From Parasaccharibacter apium (GTDB lineage: Bacteria; Pseudomonadota; Alphaproteobacteria; Acetobacterales; Acetobacteraceae), in assembly GCF_002592045.1 (NCBI RefSeq), contig NZ_MEJG01000005.1, forward strand, positions 84,084 to 148,083: a stretch of 64,000 nt of DNA. The letters are read 5' to 3'. Of the stretch, positions 1-7,878 are shown piece by piece. How positions within the stretch are numbered: the first letter of the stretch is position 1; every line of letters starts with the position of its first letter. The position numbers were made by a program, and so were the translations under genes. The notes under the pieces are model-generated. The model was not told the origin of the DNA. It did not search any database and was given only the letters and a program-made list of their open reading frames with translations.

Positions 1-201
1 ACAAACTGGATACCACCTGAAAACCACCCCAATAGTCTCACCAACCAAAGCCATCAGCTTATCGGCAAGGCGCCTTGGGATGGCCTATGGCTACCCATCG
101 CCATCCAACATGAAGTCTCAACAGAAATGCAAGAAGGTAAATGGCACACAACCATCGACTGCATCCGCACCAACCTCGGCCAAAAACCGTCCCTTCGATA
201 G
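1..201 (+). CDS. 3' end of an unrecognised gene (66 C-terminal residues)
   Basis: Frame 1 is open from the window edge to a TAG stop at 199-201. The last residues read KWHTTIDCIRTNLGQKPSLR. The same 17-residue stretch (K to P) is encoded again, with mostly synonymous changes, at 63948-63997, so this is real coding sequence. The pattern of a short hydrophobic run followed by a W-x-T-T strand recalls the end of phage-tail or baseplate hub proteins, but that is a weak impression. The gene is convergent with the secreted-protein gene that follows. The start lies outside the window. Confidence 0.6.
   Translation, partial: TNWIPPENHPNSLTNQSHQLIGKAPWDGLWLPIAIQHEVSTEMQEGKWHTTIDCIRTNLGQKPSLR
139..188. 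repeat. left copy of a 50-bp dispersed repeat
   Basis: This segment begins AAATGGCACACAACCATCGA and matches 63948-63997 with about four mismatches, mostly at third codon positions. It lies inside the C-terminal coding region of the partial gene at the window start. The synonymous pattern indicates a diverged duplication of coding DNA rather than a mobile-element end. Confidence 0.85.
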
Positions 202-240
202 GAAATACCCTAATGCTTCATAAGCTTAAACACGCCTCCC

Positions 241-1299
241 TCACCATAACCCCTCTTGGGGATTTTGGTTCATATTATCCACATCACAAACCCCATCACC
301 AACACCACTACCACCACCACCATTAGGATAGCCCCCAATGGTATAATACCCCTTATTTATCGCATCTACATGATGGGTAATATCTCCCCATTCATACCCC
401 ATATTATCCAACAACCCCCCTACAATAACCGCGCAACGCCAATAACGCCCCTTCTGGGAAAGAACTAAATCTGCCGCATCCTCAGCATGATCCCATCGGA
501 CGCCCACTTTCTTCAACCTCTTAATCGTCCCCTTCCGGTCCTCCCGAAAAGCCTTCAACAACCGCTCAATCGATGGCGCATAAGGGTCTTCCGCATTCGG
601 GTCTTGATACATCCGCCCAATATCGCAAACATTCTCCGCTGTTGCAGGAGGACGTTGATTCACAATCTTTATATCTTCAGAGGCAATATCAACACCAGGG
701 GGACGAGACCGCCATAAAAAGTTAAGCTTATCAAGGCACTCTTTATACCGTCCCTTTTGAGTAGTCACGAGAATGGCCGCACCCTCCGCAATATTCCTTT
801 CCACACCTACCTTAACCATCTCTTCAACTATACTAGCTTTATTTTCTTTCAACCTTCTTACTATAAGGAGGTCAGGATCATTCTCCGGGTTATAAGCAGG
901 CTTCGCAGGCGTCTTATCCAAAAAGGCCTTGCTGCAAATATGCACCTGTTCAATATCGTAAACAAATCGCCATGACCCAGAATTCGCTAAGCGAATACGC
1001 TCCCGCCTATCCTTATCCGGCGGCCCATCATCAGGGAACTCAGGATACAACGCGTCATACCCGCTCAACAGCAAACTCACATGCTGCGCGCACATAGACT
1101 CAGGCTTATACTTCGCCCCCCACAAAGCCTGCCGCGCTAACGCCGCACTCAAACCCATCCGCTGCAACGCATATTGCTGCTGCGCCGCAACCATCTTCAA
1201 CCCCTCCTCTATAGGCGGTATCCCATCAGCACAAACACCCAAACCAGGCACAAAAACAAACGCCGCAAAACACAAAATACCCGCAACAAATCCCCGCAT
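241..1299 (-). CDS. secreted protein with three Cys-pair repeats, unknown function
   Basis: The product has about 352 residues. I chose the ATG at 1299, preceded by GGGGGTAGTG, over an upstream GTG because it places a signal peptide at the very N-terminus (MRGFVAGILCFAAFVFVPGLG, then cleavage near VCADG). The mature protein holds three degenerate repeats of roughly 90-110 residues. Each has an amphipathic helix pair, a Cys in a (S/K/W)-(M/E/R)-C context, and a second Cys further on. In repeats 2 and 3 the second Cys sits in VCD(I/V)xxMxQ(D/N)P. A Gly-rich linker (GGGGSG) precedes the last Cys. The regular Cys spacing suggests disulfides in the periplasm or outside the cell. I do not recognise the family. 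Confidence 0.75.
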   Translation of the reverse strand: MRGFVAGILCFAAFVFVPGLGVCADGIPPIEEGLKMVAAQQQYALQRMGLSAALARQALWGAKYKPESMCAQHVSLLLSGYDALYPEFPDDGPPDKDRRERIRLANSGSWRFVYDIEQVHICSKAFLDKTPAKPAYNPENDPDLLIVRRLKENKASIVEEMVKVGVERNIAEGAAILVTTQKGRYKECLDKLNFLWRSRPPGVDIASEDIKIVNQRPPATAENVCDIGRMYQDPNAEDPYAPSIERLLKAFREDRKGTIKRLKKVGVRWDHAEDAADLVLSQKGRYWRCAVIVGGLLDNMGYEWGDITHHVDAINKGYYTIGGYPNGGGGSGVGDGVCDVDNMNQNPQEGLW

Positions 1300-1438
1300 C
1301 ACTACCCCCAATAATCGCAAAGTCAAAGCCACCCTATATATTTATAACGGAAATTATTACCTTACTATTCTATCCCTTCAACACTTGTTTGCACCTAGAT
1401 ATAGCCTTTTGGTAATTGCGCCCAATGCACACATACAG

Positions 1439-2074
1439 CTACGGGGCAACAGTCTCCATCAATCGAGTTGCAAATGCTTCACCTGCCTTAATATCGGACG
1501 CCCAGTGCATCCCACAAATCACGCGACTTTCTGCAAATTGATGGGCTTTTGCTAGGAAGGCAGATCGATGTTCGGGGTATAATTTCGATAAAGCCAATGC
1601 TAGCGCGTAGGCACGTACCGTGTGGCCCGAGGGATAGGACCAACTTGTGAGAAAGCGTTGAATATCAATAACGCAACTTTGCCCGCCATAATCTATAAAG
1701 GGGCGGCGGCGTTGCCATATATATTTCTCTCCCCCCATAGCGTGACGTGCCATAGCCTGCACGGCTCTCAATCGCTGTATGAGGGCTTCTTTTTCCACCG
1801 GGGAGAGATGAAGTTGTTCAACATTCACAAAAGCCTGAACAGTTTCCTCATCATTTAGTTTTGCATCTTCGACAGCTTGTTGCCATCGAGGGGAACCAAC
1901 CAAGCGCTGGGTTATTATGTAAATTTGTTTATCCGTTTCGGCTTCAGGTGAGCCAAAAGCAGGCGGTGGTGGAAGAAGAGACGATTTATGGGGTAAGTGA
2001 TGGTGCCCTGTTATAAAACCAGCATACCCAGCCATTGCAGCAAATAGCATCATGAGTAAGGGAGATAATCGCAC
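1439..2074 (-). CDS. class A non-specific acid phosphatase (PAP2 superfamily)
   Basis: The 211-aa product shows the full three-part PAP2 active site: K117-x6-R124-P125, PSGH at 148-151, and S183-R184-x5-H190-x3-D194. PhoN-type enzymes of this family hydrolyse phosphomonoesters in the periplasm through a phospho-histidine intermediate. The N-terminus (MRLSPLLMMLFAAMAGYAGF) is a signal peptide or anchor. Length and motif spacing fit the class A family. The gene stands alone between the Cys-repeat protein and glk on the same strand, and I see no operon partner. The substrate cannot be told from sequence. Confidence 0.9.
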   Translation of the reverse strand: MRLSPLLMMLFAAMAGYAGFITGHHHLPHKSSLLPPPPAFGSPEAETDKQIYIITQRLVGSPRWQQAVEDAKLNDEETVQAFVNVEQLHLSPVEKEALIQRLRAVQAMARHAMGGEKYIWQRRRPFIDYGGQSCVIDIQRFLTSWSYPSGHTVRAYALALALSKLYPEHRSAFLAKAHQFAESRVICGMHWASDIKAGEAFATRLMETVAP

Positions 2075-2144
2075 TTACAATACGCCCTTCAATAATAAGG
2101 GGGAGTCTCCTCATCACGGAGCCCCCCCATAGCAACGCCCTTAA

Positions 2145-3128
2145 TTAAGGATGTGCAGCAAAGGCAAGTTTGCTCGCATAAGCAGCAGCAGCCCCATAAA
2201 GACCAGGTTGAGGATGTGTGATAATCTTAACTGGCATTTCACTCATCATGGTTTCAAAACGTCCTTTCGCGAGGAAACGTTCTGCAAAACCAGAATGAGG
2301 CATAATATTCGCTAATCTTTGCCCAAGCCCCCCAGCAACCACAACGGCGTGTGCGCCATGAGATAAAGCTAGATCGCCAGCAACAGCCCCTAAGCTAAGG
2401 AAAAACCGCTCTAACGCTGCAGCAGCTAAATTATCGCTTCCCTCCATGGCTGTTGTCCATAACGCACGGTTATCCTTAATTGTAATCGGCCGGTCCTGTA
2501 ACTCAGCGATAACTTCATAAAGATTTGTCAGTCCTGGACCAGATACGATCCTCTCAACAGACACACGGCGGAAACGCGCCCTTAAAGCGCACAAAATATG
2601 GTCATCAATAGCATCTAGAGGAGAGAAATCCATATGTCCCCCCTCTGTCTCAATGACGTGATATTTGTCTTCCTTGCGAAGAAGAATCGCCACACCTAAC
2701 CCAGTACCAGGGCCTAAGATTGTAATCGTGCCGGTATGAGGTAGGTCTGTATTAGGTCCACAAAGATGATTCATAAATTCCGGCCCTACCTGCGCTACAG
2801 CATGACCGATGGCACCGAAATCATTTACCAAAATGAAATCATCTAACTTAAGGCGGGCACCTAATTGAGCGGGACGAATAATCCAAGGGTTATTCGTCAT
2901 TTTTAGGATATCACCTGTGATAGGACATGCTACAGCAATGCCTGCCTCACGCGGTGCCGGACGACCCAAGGATCGCTCAAACGCCTCCCATGCTAAAGCT
3001 AATGAAGCATGTTCTGCACATTTCAAAGTCGTCGCCTCGCCAAGAGAAACAACTTTTCCCCCCTTGATCTGCGCGATAGCAAAACGGGCGTGAGTTCCGC
3101 CAATATCAACAGCAACGATTTCTTTCAT
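2145..3128 (-). CDS. glk: glucokinase (bacterial Glk type)
   Basis: Glucokinase phosphorylates glucose to glucose-6-phosphate with ATP in the cytosol. The open frame extends upstream, but the ATG at 3128 has an AAGGAC ribosome site 6-7 nt before it and gives MKEIVAVDIGGTHARF, the usual Glk start. The product is 327 aa, against about 321 in E. coli. The phosphate-1 motif DIGGTHARF is at 8-16, the catalytic Asp is in NDFGAIGHA (D103), the glycine loop GPGTGLG is at 139-145, and the sugar-contact segment ETEGGH is at 160-165. The gene follows the SDR gene on the same strand. In acetic acid bacteria it would feed the pentose phosphate route, since upper glycolysis is usually incomplete there. Confidence 0.93.
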   Translation of the reverse strand: MKEIVAVDIGGTHARFAIAQIKGGKVVSLGEATTLKCAEHASLALAWEAFERSLGRPAPREAGIAVACPITGDILKMTNNPWIIRPAQLGARLKLDDFILVNDFGAIGHAVAQVGPEFMNHLCGPNTDLPHTGTITILGPGTGLGVAILLRKEDKYHVIETEGGHMDFSPLDAIDDHILCALRARFRRVSVERIVSGPGLTNLYEVIAELQDRPITIKDNRALWTTAMEGSDNLAAAALERFFLSLGAVAGDLALSHGAHAVVVAGGLGQRLANIMPHSGFAERFLAKGRFETMMSEMPVKIITHPQPGLYGAAAAYASKLAFAAHP

Positions 3129-3238
3129 GGATTCGTCCTTTACTCCGCAACGAGGCATATTCCTCCCCTTTTCCCACGCTATTTTCAGAGCTGCAAGCGT
3201 ATGTGATCCATCCACCCTATAACTACGCTGTGAGGCCC

Positions 3239-4042
3239 TTAACCTTCGGGATGTTGCATCACATCAAGGCGCCTTAAAATTCTATGTGCAATAGGCCGCG
3301 GAAGGAGCATTTCCAGAAGGCGCGTAAGCTGAAATACCCATGGGAATACCAAGACAGCCTTACCAGCATTGATGCTCCGTGCAATTTTACGTGCAGCTTT
3401 ATCAACAGGGACAAGGAAAGCCTGCTCCCCATCAAGCCGCTGGCTCATAGGTGTATCAATAAAACCCGGTGCGATAAGGCAAATACGCACATTATAAGGA
3501 TCCATTGCCGCACGTAATGCCGTGCTGAAACGTCCGATTCCCGCTTTAGAACCGCTATAAACCGTTGCCAAAGGAAGATCATGAAAAGATGCAACTGACC
3601 CCATAAGGGCAATACGACCATGCCGCCGTTGTGCCATGCGATTTGCCATCTCTGTCGCCATAGCAACAGGTGTAGCGAAATTAACCATAGACATTTTAAG
3701 TGCGGTCTCAGCAGATTCGGCAAGAGCATTATGCGGACGAATATCGGCCATTCCTGCAGAGAGAATTAAAATATCAATCGGACGCTTATCATCAGCTGCA
3801 ATTAAAGCTGCAAGTGCCGCATCGGCCTCAGTAAGATCGATGCAAAGCGTTTCGACATTCGCCCCCTTAGCACGTGCGATGGACGCCGTATTTTCGAGAC
3901 GCTCCTCATTGCGTCCCCATAATGTCAGACATACGCCAGAACGGGCATAATAAGCGGCGAGAGCTGCCCCAATACCGCTGGATGCTCCCGTAATAAGGAT
4001 ATGATGTCGTACTGTCAGTGTCTTGTTTTCTGGTCTGGACAT
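3239..4042 (-). CDS. short-chain dehydrogenase/reductase (SDR family)
   Basis: The 267-aa classical SDR has the cofactor motif TGASSGIG near residue 19 and the catalytic pair Y-S-G-S-K. An Asn-Phe motif (VNFATP) and a Ser in GSVASFHD complete the active site. An Asn-Arg after the second strand (WGRNEER) suggests NADP(H) preference. The C-terminal 50 residues are hydrophobic and basic, as in SDRs annotated as membrane-linked dehydrogenases of lipid or cell-envelope metabolism. A GAAAGGG site precedes the ATG. The gene is divergent from the acetyltransferase-like gene across a 61-bp spacer. The substrate is unknown. Confidence 0.85.
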   Translation of the reverse strand: MSRPENKTLTVRHHILITGASSGIGAALAAYYARSGVCLTLWGRNEERLENTASIARAKGANVETLCIDLTEADAALAALIAADDKRPIDILILSAGMADIRPHNALAESAETALKMSMVNFATPVAMATEMANRMAQRRHGRIALMGSVASFHDLPLATVYSGSKAGIGRFSTALRAAMDPYNVRICLIAPGFIDTPMSQRLDGEQAFLVPVDKAARKIARSINAGKAVLVFPWVFQLTRLLEMLLPRPIAHRILRRLDVMQHPEG

Positions 4043-4103
4043 GGTGGCCCTTTCATTTTTTACCCTCTAGCGGGAAAGGTCATGTACGCGTATAGCCATT
4101 GCT

Positions 4104-5282
4104 ATGCAATGTGAAGCGTCAAATCCTCAATCTGCTGAGATCGATGTTCGTCCCGTTATAACACGGGGAGATTTACGTCGTTTTATCACACTTCCGCGCC
4201 ATATCTATAAAGGGATGGCTGGCTTTGTCCCCCCATTAGATATGGAACAGAGGCATTTGCTTAGCCCAAAGGAATCTCCTGTTTTTCGGCATGCTGAGAT
4301 TCAATACTTCCTTGCATGGCGTGATGGCAAGCCAGTTGGACGAATCGCCGCAATTGTTGATCTCAAAGCCATCGAACATTGGCAGGAAGTTATTGGTCAA
4401 TTTGGTGCTTTAGACGCATTGCCTGAGTTTTCCATCGTTTCAGCCCTTCTACAGAAAGCTGAAGAATGGTTGAGAAAACGGCAGATTTCCAAGGTGCGCG
4501 GCCCTGTAACCCTTAGTGGAAATGCGGAGACCGGCACCATGGTAGATGGGCAATGTTCTGCCCCTATGATTGCGATTCCCTGGCACCCTGAAGGTTTAGA
4601 TGAGCTCATTCGTCAAGCTGGATATAAAAAGGCACAAGACCTTCTCAGTTACCGACTCGAGCTTACTGACGATACAGAAGAGCGGTTTAAAGTTCCCGGC
4701 AATTTGAAGCTTGGCGAAGGCCGTTTAAGCAGCATCACAACCCGTGATCTTTCCAAAAAAGAAATCACCACCCAGGGTGAAGTTCTACGGAAACTCTATA
4801 ACGATGCGTGGTCGCATAAATATAATTTTGTGCCGATGCAAGATTACGAAATGACGGCCATGATTGAGCAGATCAAACCGCTGCTTCGTCCCGAGCATTA
4901 TGTGCAAATCGACCAAAAGGGCGAACCTGTTGCCATGGCCATGGTACTTCCCAATCTTTACGATATTGCTGGTGATCTAGGAGGCGCGCCAAGTCCTTTG
5001 GGATGGATGCGCTTAGGTTATCGCCTAGCCACACATAAATTTCGGTCTGCGCGTGTCATTTTGCTTGGCGTGACGAGTAAACTGCGGGGCACGATGTTAG
5101 GGTCCCTACTTCCTTCTCTCGCAATTGTAGAACTTATGCGACGAGGGCATAATCTACCCTATAAATGGGTTGAATTAGGATGGGTTTTAGAAAGCGACGT
5201 CGGCATGAGGAATCTTGCCGAATCGCTCGTTCCTCATCCACATAAGAGGCATCGTCTCTACGAGAGAGAAATTTTAACTTAA
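4104..5282 (+). CDS. GNAT-fold acetyltransferase-like protein
   Basis: This 392-aa protein begins with the pattern VRPVITRGDLRRFITLP, then YKGMAGFVPPLDME, typical of a conserved alphaproteobacterial family usually annotated as N-acetyltransferase or GNAT-like. The N-terminal half contains FLAWRDGKPVGRIAAIVD, a GNAT-type strand pair. The C-terminal half includes ILLGVTSKLRGTMLGSLLPS, which fits an acyl-CoA binding loop. No good ribosome site precedes the ATG, so the start is uncertain by a few codons. The gene is single and divergent from the SDR. The acceptor is unknown. Confidence 0.65.
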   Translation: MQCEASNPQSAEIDVRPVITRGDLRRFITLPRHIYKGMAGFVPPLDMEQRHLLSPKESPVFRHAEIQYFLAWRDGKPVGRIAAIVDLKAIEHWQEVIGQFGALDALPEFSIVSALLQKAEEWLRKRQISKVRGPVTLSGNAETGTMVDGQCSAPMIAIPWHPEGLDELIRQAGYKKAQDLLSYRLELTDDTEERFKVPGNLKLGEGRLSSITTRDLSKKEITTQGEVLRKLYNDAWSHKYNFVPMQDYEMTAMIEQIKPLLRPEHYVQIDQKGEPVAMAMVLPNLYDIAGDLGGAPSPLGWMRLGYRLATHKFRSARVILLGVTSKLRGTMLGSLLPSLAIVELMRRGHNLPYKWVELGWVLESDVGMRNLAESLVPHPHKRHRLYEREILT

Positions 5283-5297
5283 ATACTAAGGCTATTT

Positions 5298-6242
5298 CTA
5301 AAAATGTTGCCAGCCTGTGCGTGAGAAATGCAGGGGCTTTCCTGCATGATTTAACATTCTAACCCCTGCTCCTTTTGATACTTCACCAATCCTTGTAATA
5401 GGGACAGCATGAGTAGCACAATGTGCTTGAAGGGCGGCTTCCTTTTCTGGGGGGCAGGTAACAAGCAACTCATAATCATCACCACCAAGTAAGATGCGTT
5501 CTTTATGATGGCTTAAATGCTGTCGCACCGCCGGAGATAGCGGCACTTTATCTTCATATAATGTAATGGCAACGCCCGATTCTTCAGCAAGATGTCCACA
5601 ATCTTGGATTAACCCATCTGATATATCCATAGCAGCACTAACAATCCCATAAAGGGAAAGGCCAATTCGTGGTGTCGGAACACGATAGGCTAGGGTTAAT
5701 GAGCCATCTTCATCTTTTAATTGCCCTAAGCGTGCTTGTAATCCAAGAGCCGCCCGACCGAGACTTCCTGTAACCCAAACGCCATCCCCTTCATGACTAC
5801 CATCTCGTCGAAGAGCTTCACCCTGGCGTACACTCCCCAAAATCGTAACCCCTAAAACTAAAGGTGAGGGACTGCCCGTTGTATCGCCCCCTAAGAGATG
5901 AAATTCGAACTTCTTTTGATCCTCGGCGAGCCCTGCGGCAAAATCTGTAAACCATGATTCATCATAGTGACGGTTAGGAGGAACACTGACATTCAACATA
6001 TAACCACGTGGGCGACTTCCCATAGCCGCAAGATCAGAGAGATTGCAGCGCAAAAGCTTCTGCGCGATAGTCTTGGCGGGGTCATCGGGGAGAAAATGCA
6101 GCCCTTCGACCATCGTATCGCTAGAGAGGACAAGTTCCTCCCCCGCGGGGAGGTTCATCACAGCGCCATCATTACGCAGCTCCATGGCACCAGCTCCCGC
6201 TAAGGGGCGAAAATGCCGCGCTATGAAATCGAACTCACCCAT
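5298..6242 (-). CDS. thiL: thiamine-monophosphate kinase
   Basis: ThiL phosphorylates thiamine monophosphate to thiamine diphosphate, the last step of cofactor synthesis. The 314-aa product has the N-terminal GEFDFIARHF, the metal-binding SSDTMVEGLHF, LLGGDTTGSP, MDISDGLIQD and LGGDDYELL, all hallmarks of the PurM/ThiL ATP-binding fold. It lies 11 nt after the stop of the frameshifted nusB and so belongs to an nrdR-nusB-thiL transcription unit, an arrangement common in alphaproteobacteria, though often with rib genes included. Confidence 0.93.
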   Translation of the reverse strand: MGEFDFIARHFRPLAGAGAMELRNDGAVMNLPAGEELVLSSDTMVEGLHFLPDDPAKTIAQKLLRCNLSDLAAMGSRPRGYMLNVSVPPNRHYDESWFTDFAAGLAEDQKKFEFHLLGGDTTGSPSPLVLGVTILGSVRQGEALRRDGSHEGDGVWVTGSLGRAALGLQARLGQLKDEDGSLTLAYRVPTPRIGLSLYGIVSAAMDISDGLIQDCGHLAEESGVAITLYEDKVPLSPAVRQHLSHHKERILLGGDDYELLVTCPPEKEAALQAHCATHAVPITRIGEVSKGAGVRMLNHAGKPLHFSRTGWQHF

Positions 6243-6253
6243 AGATTTTGCCT

Positions 6254-6735
6254 CTATGTCGCGCTGTTACCTTCAACTTTTTGACGCGCGAATTTATCTA
6301 AAATGCCATTGACCATCTTCGGCTCATCTCCGTTAAAGAAGCCATGAGCAACATCAAGATATTCATTAATAGCAATTTGAACGGGCAAATCAGCCATCAA
6401 CTCACCAAGGGCGGCCCGCAACAAGGCACGGAGACGGGGTCCAGCCGCGCTAAAGGCCAGCTCTCAGGTAATAACCTCACCAGAGCAGCATCAATAGAAT
6501 CTTGCTTTGCTACAGCCTGAAGGACAATTTCCTCCAATAAAGGGAGATCAGCATCAGGAATGTGCCCATCCTCAAAACTGCTCTGTGGGGCCCCCTGCCG
6601 ATAGCGCAGAAACTCTGCAAGAACGCTCTCCGCATTATTGCCAGTTTGTTCACATTGATACAGGGCCTGCGTCGCGGCCATACGGGCTATGGTACGGCTA
6701 CGTTTGCGAGAGGAAGTGCCGGATTCGTTGGTCAT
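6254..6735 (-). pseudogene. nusB: nusB, transcription antitermination factor, broken by a 1-nt frameshift
   Basis: NusB binds boxA RNA with S10 (NusE) in rRNA antitermination. Frame one reads a normal NusB N-terminus (RKRSRTIARMAATQALYQCE) up to WPLARLDPV near 6435, then runs into a stop at 6397. Shifting one base at CCCCGTCTCCG (about 6432-6440) continues with LRALLRAALGELMADLPVQI, then NEYLDVAHGFFNGDEPKMVN and ILDKFA, ending at a TAG at 6254-6256. That is a perfect NusB C-terminus, so one nucleotide is missing. No X-XXY-YYZ slippery heptamer is present. The start overlaps the nrdR stop as ATGA. Either the strain has a damaged nusB, or the base is a sequencing or assembly error. Confidence 0.88.
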
Positions 6736-7208
6736 GAGTTTTCCTCAGACGGATTGGAGGGCATATTCATATCGGCAAGAATTTTCGAAAACGCCTCAAT
6801 TTCTCGAAAGTCCTTATATACACTGGCAAAACGAACATAAGCCACACCATCAAGATGACGAAGGGCTTCCATAGCAAATTCACCAATGCGCTGTGATGGT
6901 ATTTCTTGATCTCCAGAAGCTTCTAGCTGACGTACTAATTTGTTGAGCAAATGCTCTTGCTGCACGTCATCGATAGGACGCTTGCGCAAAGCAATACGTA
7001 TAGAGCGAGCAAGTTTATCTCGATCAAAAGGAATACGACGCCCATCAGTTTTAATAACAGTCAGTTCACGCAGTTGGACACGCTCAATCGTTGTAAAGCG
7101 TTGGGTACATGCACAACAGACACGGCGACGGCGAATAGCCGCACCATCCTCTGTGGAGCGACTATCCTTCACTTGTGTTTCCTGATGTCCACAAAAAGGG
7201 CAGTGCAT
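6732..7208 (-). CDS. nrdR: NrdR, repressor of ribonucleotide reductase genes
   Basis: NrdR senses ATP/dATP through an ATP-cone and represses nrd promoters. The frame opens upstream, but [17 protein letters not shown] at 7208 is the canonical start, giving 158 aa. The zinc ribbon uses C3, C6, C31 and C34. The ATP-cone follows from about residue 46 ([19 protein letters not shown]). The C-terminus ([13 protein letters not shown]) matches the family. Its TGA overlaps the nusB ATG (ATGA), so the two are translationally coupled. No nrd gene is in the window. Confidence 0.95.
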   Translation of the reverse strand: MHCPFCGHQETQVKDSRSTEDGAAIRRRRVCCACTQRFTTIERVQLRELTVIKTDGRRIPFDRDKLARSIRIALRKRPIDDVQQEHLLNKLVRQLEASGDQEIPSQRIGEFAMEALRHLDGVAYVRFASVYKDFREIEAFSKILADMNMPSNPSEENS

Positions 7209-7372
7209 AACATATTCCACGAACAAAACAGCAGGGCCACGCTTGATTGCTTGACCGAACATCCTGCGCAGTTTATCGAAAACAATGGCATTGAGGAATA
7301 TAAAAGGGTCTTTTTTCTTTTAATCCTCGGACTCTTTTTCACTCATGCTGTAGGCGTTAGAAGGCGAGAAGT

Positions 7373-7858
7373 ATGAAGAAAATATCTTTTGTTGTAACTG
7401 CCTTATTTATGATCTTTGGGTCGAGATTAGCTGTAGCAGCCAATATCACTCTCCCCTCTGCTAAAGATATTACAGTGACTGATACTGCCTTACATACGCG
7501 TTATAAGGAAGCCCCTTTTGCTTTTGGGACATTCACCCTGACCAATCATAGTAAAATAGATCTGCTTTTGCGTGGCATTTCTTCTCCCGGCTGTGAGACA
7601 GTGACCTCAAACCGCAACAGCCAAGTGGCCATTCAATCACCTAACGATATGGATGATATGTTCCAGCACATGGCTATCCCGCATGAAAGTACGCTTGTTT
7701 TCCCCACAAGTGAATATCATCTCATCTGCCATGGATTAAAAGTCCCCTATCAACCTGGGCAGTCCTTGGACTTCACCTTCCATTTTCAGAATGTTGGAAA
7801 CGTGACGGCAGCTTTTAAAATGCAACCAATTGTGGAAGAGAAAAATGTTGGCCCCTAA
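7373..7858 (+). CDS. periplasmic PCu(A)C-like copper chaperone family protein
   Basis: The 161-aa product has a clear signal peptide (MKKISFVVTALFMIFGSRLAVAA) and a cupredoxin-like domain with GTFTLTNHSKIDLLLRGISS and EYHLICHGLKVPYQPGQSLD, the typical core of the DUF461/PCuAC family that delivers Cu(I) to cytochrome oxidase. The usual Met/His ligand set (H-M-x10-M-x21-H-x-M) is only partly recognisable: His and Met residues are present in MDDMFQHMAIPH but the final H-x-M is altered to H-L-I-C-H. Copper binding is therefore uncertain. A GAAGGCGAG site precedes the ATG. Confidence 0.7.
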   Translation: MKKISFVVTALFMIFGSRLAVAANITLPSAKDITVTDTALHTRYKEAPFAFGTFTLTNHSKIDLLLRGISSPGCETVTSNRNSQVAIQSPNDMDDMFQHMAIPHESTLVFPTSEYHLICHGLKVPYQPGQSLDFTFHFQNVGNVTAAFKMQPIVEEKNVGP

Positions 7859-7878
7859 AAGGCCATTCTTCTTTACCG

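Noticed and set aside
141..326. Open frame with a His-rich tail at the window start
   Set aside because: It overlaps the true frame-1 gene end and the 3' end of the secreted-protein gene; its His run is the antisense of a Gly/Val-rich segment.
3129..3215. N-terminal extension of glucokinase
   Set aside because: The ATG at 3128 has a strong ribosome site and yields the conserved family start; the extension shows no conservation.
6425..6445. Programmed ribosomal frameshift in nusB
   Set aside because: No slippery heptamer or downstream structure is evident, and nusB is not known to use frameshifting; a deletion or sequence error is simpler.
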